Assembly: GCA_002360945.1 (NCBI GenBank)
Contig: DERO01000046.1
Location: 1-63,469, forward strand
Length of the DNA: 63,469 bases
Source of the DNA: Leclercia adecarboxylata
GTDB lineage: Bacteria; Pseudomonadota; Gammaproteobacteria; Enterobacterales; Enterobacteriaceae
Reading direction: 5' to 3'
Position numbers and translations under genes: made by a program. Positions 31,684 through 44,037 of the stretch are shown in pieces. Below the pieces are notes generated by a model. It made no database searches. It was given only the letters and a program-made list of their open reading frames with translations, and was not told the DNA's origin. Each line of letters begins with the position of its first letter. Position 1 is the stretch's first letter.

Positions 31684-32223
31684 ATGAATAAATCCATGGT
31701 GGCAGGTATAGGGATTGGCGTAGCTGCCGCGTTAGGCGTGGCGGCAGTTGCCAGTCTGAATGTCTTCGAACGTGGCCCACAGTATGCGCAGGTCGTTTCG
31801 GCGACACCGATTAAAGAGACGGTAAAAACGCCGCGTCAGGAGTGCCGTAATGTCACCGTGACGCACCGACGTCCGGTGCAGGATGAAAACCGTATTGCGG
31901 GTTCCGTACTCGGTGCGGTGGCGGGCGGCGTGATTGGTCATCAGTTTGGTGGAGGACGCGGGAAAGACGTCGCTACGGTAGTGGGCGCGCTGGGCGGCGG
32001 TTATGCCGGTAACCAGGCGCAGGGTGCTCTGCAGGAGCGCGACACCTACACTTCAACGCAGCAGCGTTGTAAAACGGTGTATGACAAATCAGAAAAAATG
32101 CTCGGCTACGATGTGACTTATAAAATTGGCGATCAGCAGGGCAAGATCCGCATGGATAAAGACCCCGGCACGCAAATTCCGCTCAACGGTGATGGCCAGC
32201 TGGTACTGAATAACAAAGCATAA
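31684..32223 (+). CDS. ycfJ: YcfJ, glycine-zipper membrane protein
   Basis: A 179-residue protein, the same length as E. coli YcfJ, preceded by a perfect AAGGAGGT ribosome site. It has an N-terminal hydrophobic helix (GIGIGVAAALGVAAVASL) and a central glycine-zipper pair of helices (GSVLGAVAGGVIGHQFGGG, VVGALGGGYAGNQ). Members of this 2TM domain family sit in the envelope. The role is unknown, and it appears to be a single-gene unit. Confidence 0.92.
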   Translation: MNKSMVAGIGIGVAAALGVAAVASLNVFERGPQYAQVVSATPIKETVKTPRQECRNVTVTHRRPVQDENRIAGSVLGAVAGGVIGHQFGGGRGKDVATVVGALGGGYAGNQAQGALQERDTYTSTQQRCKTVYDKSEKMLGYDVTYKIGDQQGKIRMDKDPGTQIPLNGDGQLVLNNKA

Positions 32224-32244
32224 AAAAATCTGTTCTCTGCGTTT

Positions 32245-32279
32245 AGCTCCCCATTCGCTCAGGCTGGGGAGCTTTTTTT
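32245..32279 (+). terminator. Terminator after ycfJ
   Basis: AGCTCCCC pairs with GGGGAGCT around a 13-base loop and is followed by seven T residues. Confidence 0.88.
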
Positions 32280-32285
32280 GTCCAT

Positions 32286-32332
32286 AAAAAAGACCTTAAC
32301 GCCTGCGGGAATAGCCGTGGCAATAAGGCCTT
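32286..32332 (-). terminator. Terminator for the 51-residue membrane protein gene
   Basis: On the minus strand AAGGCCTTATTGCC pairs with GGCGTTAAGGTCTT, about 13 pairs with one mismatch, and is followed by TTTT. It lies 29 bases beyond the stop codon at 32362 and supports that gene as a real transcript. Confidence 0.72.
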
Positions 32333-32361
32333 TCTTAGGGATACAACCGGGTATCAGGTGG

Positions 32362-32517
32362 TTACAGGTCAAATTCGTGATACTGGCGCAGCAACATAAA
32401 TCCTGTTATCAGTACGGAAAGGAAAGCAAATAAAACTGACCCACCACATAAGACCCAGAGACCGAATAACAATGTAATCACTATTAACACCTTAAGAAAT
32501 GGTAATAGCAAAATCAT
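32362..32517 (-). CDS. Small hydrophobic membrane protein, 51 residues
   Basis: An open frame of 51 residues starting MILLLPFLKVLIVITLLFG and ending LLRQYHEFDL. Almost all of it is hydrophobic: two predicted membrane helices (about residues 2-23 and 26-43) are joined by CGG and followed by a short charged tail. AAGGAG lies six bases before the ATG, an excellent ribosome site, and a terminator follows the stop. I do not recognise the family, and no partner is obvious; it is transcribed in the same direction as comR, 185 bases downstream of that gene's stop. Confidence 0.72.
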   Translation of the reverse strand: MILLLPFLKVLIVITLLFGLWVLCGGSVLFAFLSVLITGFMLLRQYHEFDL

Positions 32518-32702
32518 TTTATTCTCCTTCTGAATGTGAATAGCCAGAACAGCTCCGTTATGACCATACGCCTAATCATTAGCACATCAATAATCACCCG
32601 TTAAGGATAGCAAGCGGCAGAGATACGGTGATAGATTTTACCTATCTTTAAACAGAATTGTCTGAAAGTGGGCAGGAGCAGGGCGGCAGAGCGCCCTGCT
32701 GG

Positions 32703-33338
32703 TCAGGCTTTCAGGAGTTCAGGCCACAGGCGTAGGGTGGTCTGCGTGATGGTCTGTAGTTTTTCCAGACTGGCACCTTCCCGGGCGCTGATGGACATCC
32801 CCTGCAGAATGCAGCTCAGATACTGGGCCAGTTTATACGGATCGCACTGGGCAGGGATCTCACCGCGTTGCTGGCGCTGTTGTAAAAATCGGCACAGCGT
32901 CTCTTCCTGCATCGCATGGCGAGACTTAACCGTGTGGGCAATCTCTTCTGACGACGCCGCCAGCGTCGCTGACGTGTTAATCATAAAACAACCTGCGGGC
33001 GTATCTTTGCTGGTAAAGCAGGTCGCCACCGCAGTGAAATAATCTTTCAGGGCGTCTTCGACACGCTTCTCCTCGCAGAAGAGCTGCGCTTCATGGCGGG
33101 CGGCGAAACGGCTGATATAGCGATCCAGCACCGCACGGAACAACCCCTCTTTATTGGTAAATTCTGCATACAGCGTAGGTGCTTTGGCTCCCGTCGCCGC
33201 GACCAGGTCGGCCAGCGATGTCGCTTCATACCCATGCTGCCAGAACAGCGTCATGGCCTTATCCAGCGCCGCTTCCCTGTCGAACACTTTTGGTCGGCCA
33301 CGGCTTTTCTTCGCGCAACGCGTGTCATCGGTTGTCAT
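32703..33338 (-). CDS. comR: ComR, TetR-family repressor of bhsA
   Basis: A 211-residue TetR-type regulator (210 in E. coli, from memory). The N-terminal helix-turn-helix is visible (AALDKAMTLFWQHGYEATSLADLVAATGAKAPTLYAEF). The ligand domain has cysteine-containing GCFMINTSA. In E. coli ComR represses bhsA (comC) and is released by copper. It is divergent from bhsA, and repeated CGATCGTT motifs lie between them. Confidence 0.93.
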   Translation of the reverse strand: MTTDDTRCAKKSRGRPKVFDREAALDKAMTLFWQHGYEATSLADLVAATGAKAPTLYAEFTNKEGLFRAVLDRYISRFAARHEAQLFCEEKRVEDALKDYFTAVATCFTSKDTPAGCFMINTSATLAASSEEIAHTVKSRHAMQEETLCRFLQQRQQRGEIPAQCDPYKLAQYLSCILQGMSISAREGASLEKLQTITQTTLRLWPELLKA

Positions 33339-33467
33339 GAGCCGTTGTACCTCAGTTGGTTTGTTGAATGACCATTATAAAAATAATCCCTTCTTGCAGC
33401 CAGCGCTGAATTCATAAAATTATTTTCATTATATCAATATGAATTTTAAAGCTTTTAAATTTATTTA

Positions 33468-33535
33468 AACGATCGTTATAAAAAGAATTTGACCGTGATG
33501 CGGATCACATTTATCATTTAGTTATCGATCGTTAA
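33468..33535. promoter_or_regulatory. Paired CGATCGTTA motifs, candidate ComR operators
   Basis: The palindrome AACGATCGTT (33468-33477) and TTATCGATCGTTAA (33522-33535) share CGATCGTTA with a 56-base period, about five helical turns. They bracket the CRP-like site before bhsA. A TetR-type operator role is inferred from symmetry and place. Confidence 0.5.
33494..33509 (+). promoter_or_regulatory. CRP site upstream of bhsA
   Basis: CGTGA-TGCGGA-TCACA matches the CRP consensus at nine of ten positions. Its centre is about 78 bases before the bhsA ATG. Confidence 0.7.
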
Positions 33536-33579
33536 GTTAATGCTTGCGACCTCCCTAACACTTGCATAAGGTTCATAAC

Positions 33580-33837
33580 ATGAAAAACGTAAAAACACTG
33601 ATCGCCGCTGCCGTCCTAAGCTCACTGTCATTCGCCAGCTTCGCCGCTGTGCAGGTGCAGTCTACTCCTGCGGATCAACAAAAAGTGGGTACCATCTCCG
33701 CTAACGCCGGGACTAACCTGGGCTCTCTGGAAAGCCAGTTAGCGCAAAAAGCGGATGAAATGGGTGCGAAATCTTACCGTATCACCTCCGTTACCGGCCC
33801 GAACAACCTGCACGGTACTGCGGTGATCTACAAATAA
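33580..33837 (+). CDS. bhsA: BhsA (ComC), outer-membrane stress and copper-permeability protein
   Basis: An 85-residue YhcN-family protein with a clear signal peptide (MKNVKTLIAAAVLSSLSFASFA). The compact mature domain reads GTISANAGTNLGSLESQLA and SYRITSVTGPNNLHGTAVIYK. E. coli BhsA is induced by many stresses, affects biofilm formation and lowers copper permeability. The ATG at 33580 gives the E. coli length; an ATG at 33562 would add six residues unlike a signal peptide start. Confidence 0.95.
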   Translation: MKNVKTLIAAAVLSSLSFASFAAVQVQSTPADQQKVGTISANAGTNLGSLESQLAQKADEMGAKSYRITSVTGPNNLHGTAVIYK

Positions 33838-33868
33838 GCATGGCTTAACCCTCATTAATGCCACTGCG

Positions 33869-33901
33869 AAAAAACGCCCTGCAAATGCAGGGCGTTTTTT
33901 T
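33869..33901. terminator. Bidirectional terminator between bhsA and ldtC
   Basis: AAAAAACGCCCTGC-AAAT-GCAGGGCGTTTTTT is a near-perfect palindrome with A and T tails, so it can end both convergent genes. Confidence 0.93.
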
Positions 33902-34853
33902 ATAGCGCCTGGGTTTCCGGATGGCGGGTGACATCCACCGGCATCCCCGAACGGGCTTCCATCGCACGCCCCATCACCGTTTCGTCTGCGCTGGCTTTGA
34001 AACTTTGCAGGGCGGCATTTAATACAATCGGCAGGGTCTGCGGATCGTCATTCAGCTGTTTCGACAGGGGTTGATGCACCTCCACCAGCCGCACGCCGCC
34101 TGGCTCTTCTGACACCTTGATCGGCGTATTCATAATATTCACTTTGGTGCCGGGCTGGATGACGCGGAACAGCGTCTCGATGTCATTATCCCGCAGGCGA
34201 ATGCAGCCGGAGCTCACGCGCATGCCAATACCGAAATCGGCGTTTGTGCCGTGCAGCAGATAGACGCCACCGTAGGCCGCAAGGCGGATCGCATGATGCC
34301 CCATCGGGTTTTCCGGCCCGGCAGGCACGACCGCAGGCAGATCGATACCCTGGGCTTTATAGCGTGCGCGGATATTGGCGGTCGGGGTCCAGGTGGGGTT
34401 GGCGCGTTTGTCCGACACCGTAGTCACCATGGTTGGCGTCAGGGTATCGCCCCCGAGCTGGCCAATGCCGATCGGGTAAACCGTAACCTCATTTTTACCC
34501 GGCGGGTAATAGTAGAGACGCAGTTCGGCAAGGTTGATCACAATCCCTTCCCGTGGCGCATCGGGGAGCAGGGTCTGCAGCGGGATGGTCAGCACGCTGC
34601 CCGCGCGGGGTACATAAGGGTCCACGCCGGGGTTAGCCTGCAGCAGCGCCAGAAAGCCGACGTTATATTTTTTGGCAATCGCTTCCAGCGAGCCGCCGTC
34701 ATTTTCCACCACATGAAAGCGGTTCTCGCCCACAAGACGGCTGCCCGCCGGGGGCAGGGGCCAGGTATTGGCCTGTGCGGGCAGGGCCAGCGCCAGGGTC
34801 GAGAGCAGCGCAACTACCGATATCCAACGGGTAAAACGCGAAGTCGTCATCAT
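33900..34853 (-). CDS. ldtC: LdtC, L,D-transpeptidase
   Basis: LdtC (YcfS) attaches Braun lipoprotein to peptidoglycan in the periplasm. The first ATG at 34853 gives 317 residues with a signal peptide ending at ALPAQA. A LysM-type module follows (ENDGGSLEAIAKKYNVGFLALLQANPG). The YkuD catalytic domain contains the HGTNADFGIGMRVSSGCIRL motif with the active cysteine. The related protein LdtA/B/E set is outside the window. Confidence 0.94.
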   Translation of the reverse strand: MMTTSRFTRWISVVALLSTLALALPAQANTWPLPPAGSRLVGENRFHVVENDGGSLEAIAKKYNVGFLALLQANPGVDPYVPRAGSVLTIPLQTLLPDAPREGIVINLAELRLYYYPPGKNEVTVYPIGIGQLGGDTLTPTMVTTVSDKRANPTWTPTANIRARYKAQGIDLPAVVPAGPENPMGHHAIRLAAYGGVYLLHGTNADFGIGMRVSSGCIRLRDNDIETLFRVIQPGTKVNIMNTPIKVSEEPGGVRLVEVHQPLSKQLNDDPQTLPIVLNAALQSFKASADETVMGRAMEARSGMPVDVTRHPETQAL

Positions 34854-35007
34854 CACCAGAATCCATAGCAATAAAGATTATTAATATTGGAAAGTTAATT
34901 GATAATTATGGCGAATGGACGTGTCGGGAAATCCAGGCGGATTGCAAAGAGTTGTAAATTGCACGGGGAAATGAGGCCGGGCGATGGCAGGATCGCCCGG
35001 CAGGGGA

Positions 35008-38000
35008 TCAGGCGACGGCGTTCTCTTCCAACTGTCGCATAAAGTTACGCACCCACTCCATGCGGATTTTGCGTTCCGCCAGATCCTGGGTGAATTTCAG
35101 ACGCGTCGGCCCGTCCAGACGGTAGTGCTGAGGCTGCTTCTGCAGCAGGCCAATCAGCCACATCGGATCGACATGGTTCTTTTCGGCAAACTCAATCATG
35201 CCGCCTTTGTCATTCCCCTCAAGCTTGCGGATCCCCAGTTTCTGCGCCTGCTGGCGTAAGCGGGCGATATCCAGCAGGTTGCGCGCCGCATCCGGCAACA
35301 GACCAAAGCGGTCAATCAGCTCCACTTTGATTTCATCCAGACTGGCTTCGTCTTTGGCGCTGGCAATGCGTTTATAGAACGACAGACGGGTATTCACGTC
35401 CGGGATAAAGTCATCCGGCAGCAGGGCCGGCATCCGCAGTTCCACCTCCGTTTGCTGGCTGGTGAGATCTTCCAGCGACGGCTCGCGTCCCGCCTTCAGG
35501 GCATCGACGGCGTTTTCCAGCAGCTCCATATACAGCTGGAATCCGATGGTCTCCATCGATCCGCTCTGATCTTCACCCAGCAGCTCGCCCGCGCCGCGGA
35601 TCTCGAGGTCGTGGGTCGCCAGCGCAAAACCGGCACCCAGATCTTCCAGCGAGGCGATGGCTTCGAGACGTTTTTGCGCATCGGTGGTCATCGCTTTCGG
35701 GTGCGGGGTCATCAGCCAGGCATAGGCCTGATGGTGCGAACGCCCGACGCGACCGCGTAGCTGGTGAAGCTGGGCCAGGCCGAAGTGATCCGCCCGCTCA
35801 ATGATGATGGTATTGGCGGTCGGAATATCGATCCCGGTTTCGATGATGGTGGTGCAGACCAGCACGTTAAACCGCTGGTGGTGGAAATCGTTCATCACCC
35901 GCTCCAGCTCGCGCTCGCGCATCTGCCCGTGGCCGATGGCGATCCGCGCCTCCGGCACCAGCTCCGCCAGCCGGTCGGCCGCTTTCTGAATATTCTCCAC
36001 ATCGTTGTAGAGATAATAGACCTGGCCGCCGCGCAGGACTTCACGCAGGATCGCCTCGCGCACCACCAGGTTATCGTATTCACGGACAAAGGTTTTCACC
36101 GCCAGACGACGGGCCGGTGGGGTAGCGATAATCGACAGATCGCGCATGCCGCTCATCGCCATGTTTAACGTGCGCGGGATCGGTGTGGCGGTGAGGGTCA
36201 GGATATCGACATCGGCGCGCATCGCTTTAATCCGCTCTTTGTGACGCACGCCAAAACGATGCTCTTCGTCAACAATCAACAGCCCCAGATCTTTCCACTT
36301 CACGTCGCTCTGCAGCAGCTTGTGGGTGCCGATCAGAATGTCGATCTTGCCCTCGCTGGCCTGCTCCAGGATCTGTGCCTGCTCTTTGGCGCTGCGGAAA
36401 CGCGACAGCATCTCAATGCGCACCGGCCAGTTGGCAAAGCGGTCGCGGAAGTTATCGTAGTGCTGCTGGGCCAGCAGGGTCGTCGGTACCAGCACAGCCA
36501 CCTGCTTGTTGTTCTCGACCGCGAGGAAGGTGGCGCGCATCGCCACTTCGGTTTTGCCGAAGCCCACGTCGCCGCACACCAGACGGTCCATCGCCAGCGG
36601 CTGACACATGTCGCTGAGCACGGCATTGATCGCCTGGGCCTGGTCCGGGGTAGTTTCGAACGGGAAGCTATCGCAGAACAGCTGGTACTGCTCTTTATCG
36701 TGTTTAAAGGCATAACCGGACTTGGCCGCGCGCTGGGCGTAGATATCCAGCAGCTCCGCCGCCACGTCGCGCACTTTCTCCGCCGCTTTTTGCCGCGCCC
36801 GCGCCCAGGCGTCACCGCCGAGCTTATGCAGAGGCGCATTCTCCTCCGCGCCGCCCGCGTAGCGGCTGATCAGATGCAGGGACGACACCGGGACATAAAG
36901 TTTGGCGTCGTTGGCATACATCAGCATCAGGTACTCGCCCTTGATGCCACCGGCTTCGAGGGTGGTCATTCCCGCGTAACGGCCCACGCCATGCTCGAGA
37001 TGGACAATCGGCTGGCCGGGGTGCAGCTCCGCCAGGTTGCGGATCAGCGTGTCCGGGTTGATGGTGCGGCGGTTGTCCTGACGACGGCGCGCCACGCGCT
37101 CACCCAGCAGATCGCTTTCGCAGATCAGCGCCAGATTGTTGAGCGTATCAATAAAGCCATGCTCGGCGGCGCCAATCATCAGATAGCGCCCGGTGCCGCT
37201 GGCCTCGTCCAGACGCAGGATCCGCTTCGGCGCCACTTTGATGCGGCTGAGCAACTCGCCCAGCGCTTCGCGGCGGCCTTCGCTTTCGACCGAGAAGATC
37301 ACCGGGCCGGTAAAGGCTTCGAGGAATTTACGCAGGTTATCCAGTGGGGATTTATTCTGCGCCTGCACCGCGAGGTCCGGCAGCGGCTGATACGCCAGAT
37401 TGGTATTGGCGGCTTTGTCCGGCAGGTTTTCGGTCTTGAGCTGCATGCGCGGCCAGCGTTTCAGCTCGCTGAACAGCTCGTCGGTGCGTAGCCACAGCAG
37501 CTCAGGCTCCAGCAGCGGGCGCATCGGATCCACGCCGCGATTCTCAAAGCGGGCGCGGGTTTCGCTCTCAAAGCGGTTGGCGCTGGCTTCCAGATCGCCG
37601 GTATTCAGCACCAGAGTATTGGCCGGGAAGTAGCTGAACAGGGCGGGCAGCGGCTCGCTGAAGAACAACGGCTGCCAGTATTCGATCCCCGTCGGCAGGG
37701 TGCCTTTACTCACCTGCTGGTAGATATGCTCGGCGTCGCGCTTGACCTCAAACTTATCGCGCCACTGGCTGCGGAACAGCTCGATGGCGGTTTTGTCGGT
37801 CGGGAACTCGTGCGCCGGCAGCAGGTTGATGGCCTCCACTTCTTCCAGCGTGCGCTGGGTATCGGCGTCAAACAGGCGCAGGCTGTCGATTTCGTCATCG
37901 AAGAAATCCAGGCGGTACGGCAGCGCGCTGCCCATCGGGAAGAGATCGAGCAGCGCGCCGCGGGTGGCGTATTCCCCGTGTTCCATCACCTGATCGACAT

Positions 38001-38454
38001 GGCGATAGCCGGCGCTGTCGAGCTGGACGCGCAGGGCATCCCGCGACAGGCGCTGGCCCTTTTTCATCACCAGCGCATGCCCGTGCAGATAGCTGTGCGG
38101 GCAGACGCGCTGCATCAGGGTATTCACCGGCACTATCAGCACGCCGCGCTGCATGGTGGGCAGCTGATAGAGCGTGGAGAGGCGCGAGGAGATAATCTCC
38201 TGGTGCGGGGAGAAGCTGTCGTAGGGCAGGGTCTCCCAGTCGGCAAGGCTGGTGACCAGCTGATCGGTAAACTGGCGGATCTCATCATGCAGGCGCAGGG
38301 CGTTTTGCATGTCCGGCGCGACCAGCACCACCGGCCCCTGATGGCGCTCTGCAATTTCCGCAACCAGCGTGGCGCAGGCTGCCCCGGTCAGTTCACCCAA
38401 CTGGCGTTGGTCGCCCGCTTTGCCGGGCAGGGAAAAACGATATTGTTCAGGCAT
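35008..38454 (-). CDS. mfd: Mfd, transcription-repair coupling factor
   Basis: Mfd is a DNA translocase that removes RNA polymerase stalled at lesions and recruits UvrA. The ATG at 38454 gives 1148 residues, the E. coli length. The N-terminal UvrB-like region binds UvrA. The RNA polymerase-interaction domain follows near HLEHGVGRYAGM. The RecG-like motor has Walker A GDVGFGKTEVAMRA, the DEEH box in IVDEEHRFG, and QLRGRVGRSHHQ. The C-terminal inhibitory domain ends the protein. Confidence 0.97.
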   Translation of the reverse strand: MPEQYRFSLPGKAGDQRQLGELTGAACATLVAEIAERHQGPVVLVAPDMQNALRLHDEIRQFTDQLVTSLADWETLPYDSFSPHQEIISSRLSTLYQLPTMQRGVLIVPVNTLMQRVCPHSYLHGHALVMKKGQRLSRDALRVQLDSAGYRHVDQVMEHGEYATRGALLDLFPMGSALPYRLDFFDDEIDSLRLFDADTQRTLEEVEAINLLPAHEFPTDKTAIELFRSQWRDKFEVKRDAEHIYQQVSKGTLPTGIEYWQPLFFSEPLPALFSYFPANTLVLNTGDLEASANRFESETRARFENRGVDPMRPLLEPELLWLRTDELFSELKRWPRMQLKTENLPDKAANTNLAYQPLPDLAVQAQNKSPLDNLRKFLEAFTGPVIFSVESEGRREALGELLSRIKVAPKRILRLDEASGTGRYLMIGAAEHGFIDTLNNLALICESDLLGERVARRRQDNRRTINPDTLIRNLAELHPGQPIVHLEHGVGRYAGMTTLEAGGIKGEYLMLMYANDAKLYVPVSSLHLISRYAGGAEENAPLHKLGGDAWARARQKAAEKVRDVAAELLDIYAQRAAKSGYAFKHDKEQYQLFCDSFPFETTPDQAQAINAVLSDMCQPLAMDRLVCGDVGFGKTEVAMRATFLAVENNKQVAVLVPTTLLAQQHYDNFRDRFANWPVRIEMLSRFRSAKEQAQILEQASEGKIDILIGTHKLLQSDVKWKDLGLLIVDEEHRFGVRHKERIKAMRADVDILTLTATPIPRTLNMAMSGMRDLSIIATPPARRLAVKTFVREYDNLVVREAILREVLRGGQVYYLYNDVENIQKAADRLAELVPEARIAIGHGQMRERELERVMNDFHHQRFNVLVCTTIIETGIDIPTANTIIIERADHFGLAQLHQLRGRVGRSHHQAYAWLMTPHPKAMTTDAQKRLEAIASLEDLGAGFALATHDLEIRGAGELLGEDQSGSMETIGFQLYMELLENAVDALKAGREPSLEDLTSQQTEVELRMPALLPDDFIPDVNTRLSFYKRIASAKDEASLDEIKVELIDRFGLLPDAARNLLDIARLRQQAQKLGIRKLEGNDKGGMIEFAEKNHVDPMWLIGLLQKQPQHYRLDGPTRLKFTQDLAERKIRMEWVRNFMRQLEENAVA

Positions 38455-38573
38455 GGCTTTGTCAGGATCTCTTATTGGGCATATCACTGAAACACAATGT
38501 CTTTATTATCCTTGATCGTTTTACATTAGCAAACCGTAACCGCACACAGCGTGAAGAGGCCCCCGCAGGGGCG

Positions 38574-39647
38574 CTAGCGCGTGGCCTGAACCGGCGTCAG
38601 ACGGGCAGGCGGGGTAAAGAAGAAATCCCCGGTTAGCGCAGTGGAGAGCTTACGCGCGCCCAGCCCCACCAGGGTGCAGACCAGCAGGCTGGCAAACGGG
38701 TAGATCAGAACCAGCGTCAGCTCCGCCCACACCGGCCAGGTTCCGCTATTCAGCTGGTGGATCATAACCAGGCTGACCCCCTCGATCAGAATGCGGTGGG
38801 TGGTGTAGATGGCAATGGTGTTCGAGCCCACCACGTTGAGCAGGTTGTCAGGGCCAACGGTGAAACGCTGCTCAAGGCGATAGAACAGGGCCATGATCAG
38901 CAGGATCGACAGCAGCGACAGCGGCAGGGGAACGCCCACGAACCACAGCACGACGGAGACCACCCCGAACGCCGCCACCGCCAGCGCGTCACGTCGCCAC
39001 ACCCGGGCCTGCATCCACGCCATCAGCTGCACCCCGTACCAGGCTCCGAGGCTGTAATAGATCATATTGCGCACCACGCTGTTCATTCCCCACCACGGCA
39101 GCGGCAGGAAGTTGATCGCGATGCTGACCAGCGCCAGCAGCCCGATGAGCGGCAGCTTCCAGCGGCTCAGCAGCTTGCAGAGGGTGAAATAGACCACCAG
39201 GGCGTAGAGATACCACAGGCTGGTGCTGGCGGTGAGCATCCCGGTGATAAAGCCGCTCAGCGAGTCGGCATAGGCGGCGTTCGACGCGGTATTAAGTTCC
39301 CGCTCCGGTGCCAGCCACGCATTGAGATGGATCAGCGCCTGCCACTGCAGCACGCCCCACAGCGCCAACACCCAGATAATGCTCCAGAGCCGTTTGTCGA
39401 CGCAGGTTTTCCAGTCCACTTCGTCAATATAGCGCCGGACCAGATATCCCGAAATAAAGAAGAACACCGGCATGCGGAAGGGGGCGAGATAAAGATTGAA
39501 CGTCACCCAGCATTTGGCGAGCAGCGCCGAAAGCGGCGAGTGCAACGCGTTCAGATGGGGATAAAAGGTGATCACCGAGTGGTAAATCACCACCAGGCAG
39601 ATGCAAAGTCCTTTTATCTGGTTAATCCATAGTGCTTTTTGTTTCAT
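38574..39647 (-). CDS. ycfT: YcfT, acyltransferase-3 family membrane protein
   Basis: A 357-residue inner-membrane protein with about ten helices, the same length as E. coli YcfT. The acyltransferase-3 family pattern is clear (LWINQIKGLCICLVVIYHSV with the conserved histidine, APFRMPVFFFISGYLVRR). The acceptor is unknown. It is downstream of no other minus-strand gene and is divergent from lolC across 271 bases. Confidence 0.9.
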   Translation of the reverse strand: MKQKALWINQIKGLCICLVVIYHSVITFYPHLNALHSPLSALLAKCWVTFNLYLAPFRMPVFFFISGYLVRRYIDEVDWKTCVDKRLWSIIWVLALWGVLQWQALIHLNAWLAPERELNTASNAAYADSLSGFITGMLTASTSLWYLYALVVYFTLCKLLSRWKLPLIGLLALVSIAINFLPLPWWGMNSVVRNMIYYSLGAWYGVQLMAWMQARVWRRDALAVAAFGVVSVVLWFVGVPLPLSLLSILLIMALFYRLEQRFTVGPDNLLNVVGSNTIAIYTTHRILIEGVSLVMIHQLNSGTWPVWAELTLVLIYPFASLLVCTLVGLGARKLSTALTGDFFFTPPARLTPVQATR

Positions 39648-39856
39648 CGCTTACCGGGTCCCGTATTAATCGTCATCGAAAGGGGTAAGTGTGTTGAGCG
39701 GCTGGCGGGATGTAACGGGTAAGAGTCTGTAAGCGGACGATTTTCAGAAAAACTGCAAAGCGCGCGGTGTTAAAGGGGAGGGCCGGGCAGCGGTTACTGC
39801 ATTGATTTATCCTGATTTTTCGGACAATTGATTAGCAAAGCTTCGGGTATCAGTCA

Positions 39857-43056
<3,200 letters not shown>

Positions 43057-43110
43057 TTACGTCATGGTATAGCGGTCGTAGGGCCGCTATATCAGAAAGA
43101 GGAATGCACT

Positions 43111-44022
43111 ATGTATTACGGATTTGATATTGGCGGCACCAAAATTGCGCTGGGCGTATTCGATACCAACCTGAAATTGCAGTGGGAAGCCCGGGTTCCC
43201 ACCCCGCGCGAAAGCTACGATGAATTCTTAACCGCCATTGCCGCGCTGGTGGCCCAGGCCGATGAGCGCTTCGGCGTGAAGGGCTCGGTGGGCATTGGCA
43301 TTCCGGGGATGCCGGAAACCGACGACGGCACGCTGTATGCCGCCAACGTCCCCGCTGCCAGCGGTAAGCCGCTGCGCGCCGACCTGAGCAGACTTCTCGA
43401 GCGCGACGTGCGCCTCGACAATGACGCTAACTGTTTTGCCCTTTCCGAAGCCTGGGATGATGAGTTCCAGCAGTATCCGCTGGTGATGGGGTTGATCCTC
43501 GGCACCGGCGTCGGCGGCGGGATCGTTGTTAACGGTAAACCCGTCACCGGGCGCAGCTATATCACTGGGGAATTCGGCCATATTCGCCTGCCGGTGGATG
43601 CGCTGGAGGTGGTCGGGCGCGATTTCCCGCTGGTCCGCTGCGGCTGCGGCCAGCACGGCTGCATCGAGAATTACCTCTCGGGCGGCGGATTTGCGTGGCT
43701 GTATGAACACTTCTATCATCAAAAACGACAGGCGCCAGAAATCATTACGCTGTGGGAGCAGGGTGATGAACAGGCCATTGAGCACGTAGAGCGCTATCTC
43801 GATCTGCTTGCCGTGTGTCTGGGCAACATCCTGACCATTGTCGATCCTGACCTGCTGGTGATCGGCGGAGGATTATCAAACTTTACGGCCATCGCCGAGC
43901 GGTTATCCGGTCGGTTGCCGCGTCATCTGTTGCCGGTCGCCCGCGTGCCGCGCATTGAGCGCGCTCGCCATGGCGATGCCGGCGGGATGCGCGGTGCCGC
44001 GTTCCTCCATCTCACCCGTTAG
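43111..44022 (+). CDS. nagK: NagK, N-acetylglucosamine kinase
   Basis: NagK phosphorylates GlcNAc released by murein recycling. The 303 residues match E. coli. It is a ROK-family kinase: the ATP site starts with [14 protein letters not shown], the catalytic aspartate is in [14 protein letters not shown], and the zinc motif is [15 protein letters not shown]. It works on the sugar that NagZ, also in this window, sets free. cobB starts 15 bases after. Confidence 0.97.
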   Translation: MYYGFDIGGTKIALGVFDTNLKLQWEARVPTPRESYDEFLTAIAALVAQADERFGVKGSVGIGIPGMPETDDGTLYAANVPAASGKPLRADLSRLLERDVRLDNDANCFALSEAWDDEFQQYPLVMGLILGTGVGGGIVVNGKPVTGRSYITGEFGHIRLPVDALEVVGRDFPLVRCGCGQHGCIENYLSGGGFAWLYEHFYHQKRQAPEIITLWEQGDEQAIEHVERYLDLLAVCLGNILTIVDPDLLVIGGGLSNFTAIAERLSGRLPRHLLPVARVPRIERARHGDAGGMRGAAFLHLTR

Positions 44023-44037
44023 CCATACGAGGTTATT

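Noticed and set aside
36241..37491. A 416-codon frame antisense to mfd
   Set aside because: mfd is complete and matches its family along this stretch. The antisense translation is low-complexity and unlike any family I know.
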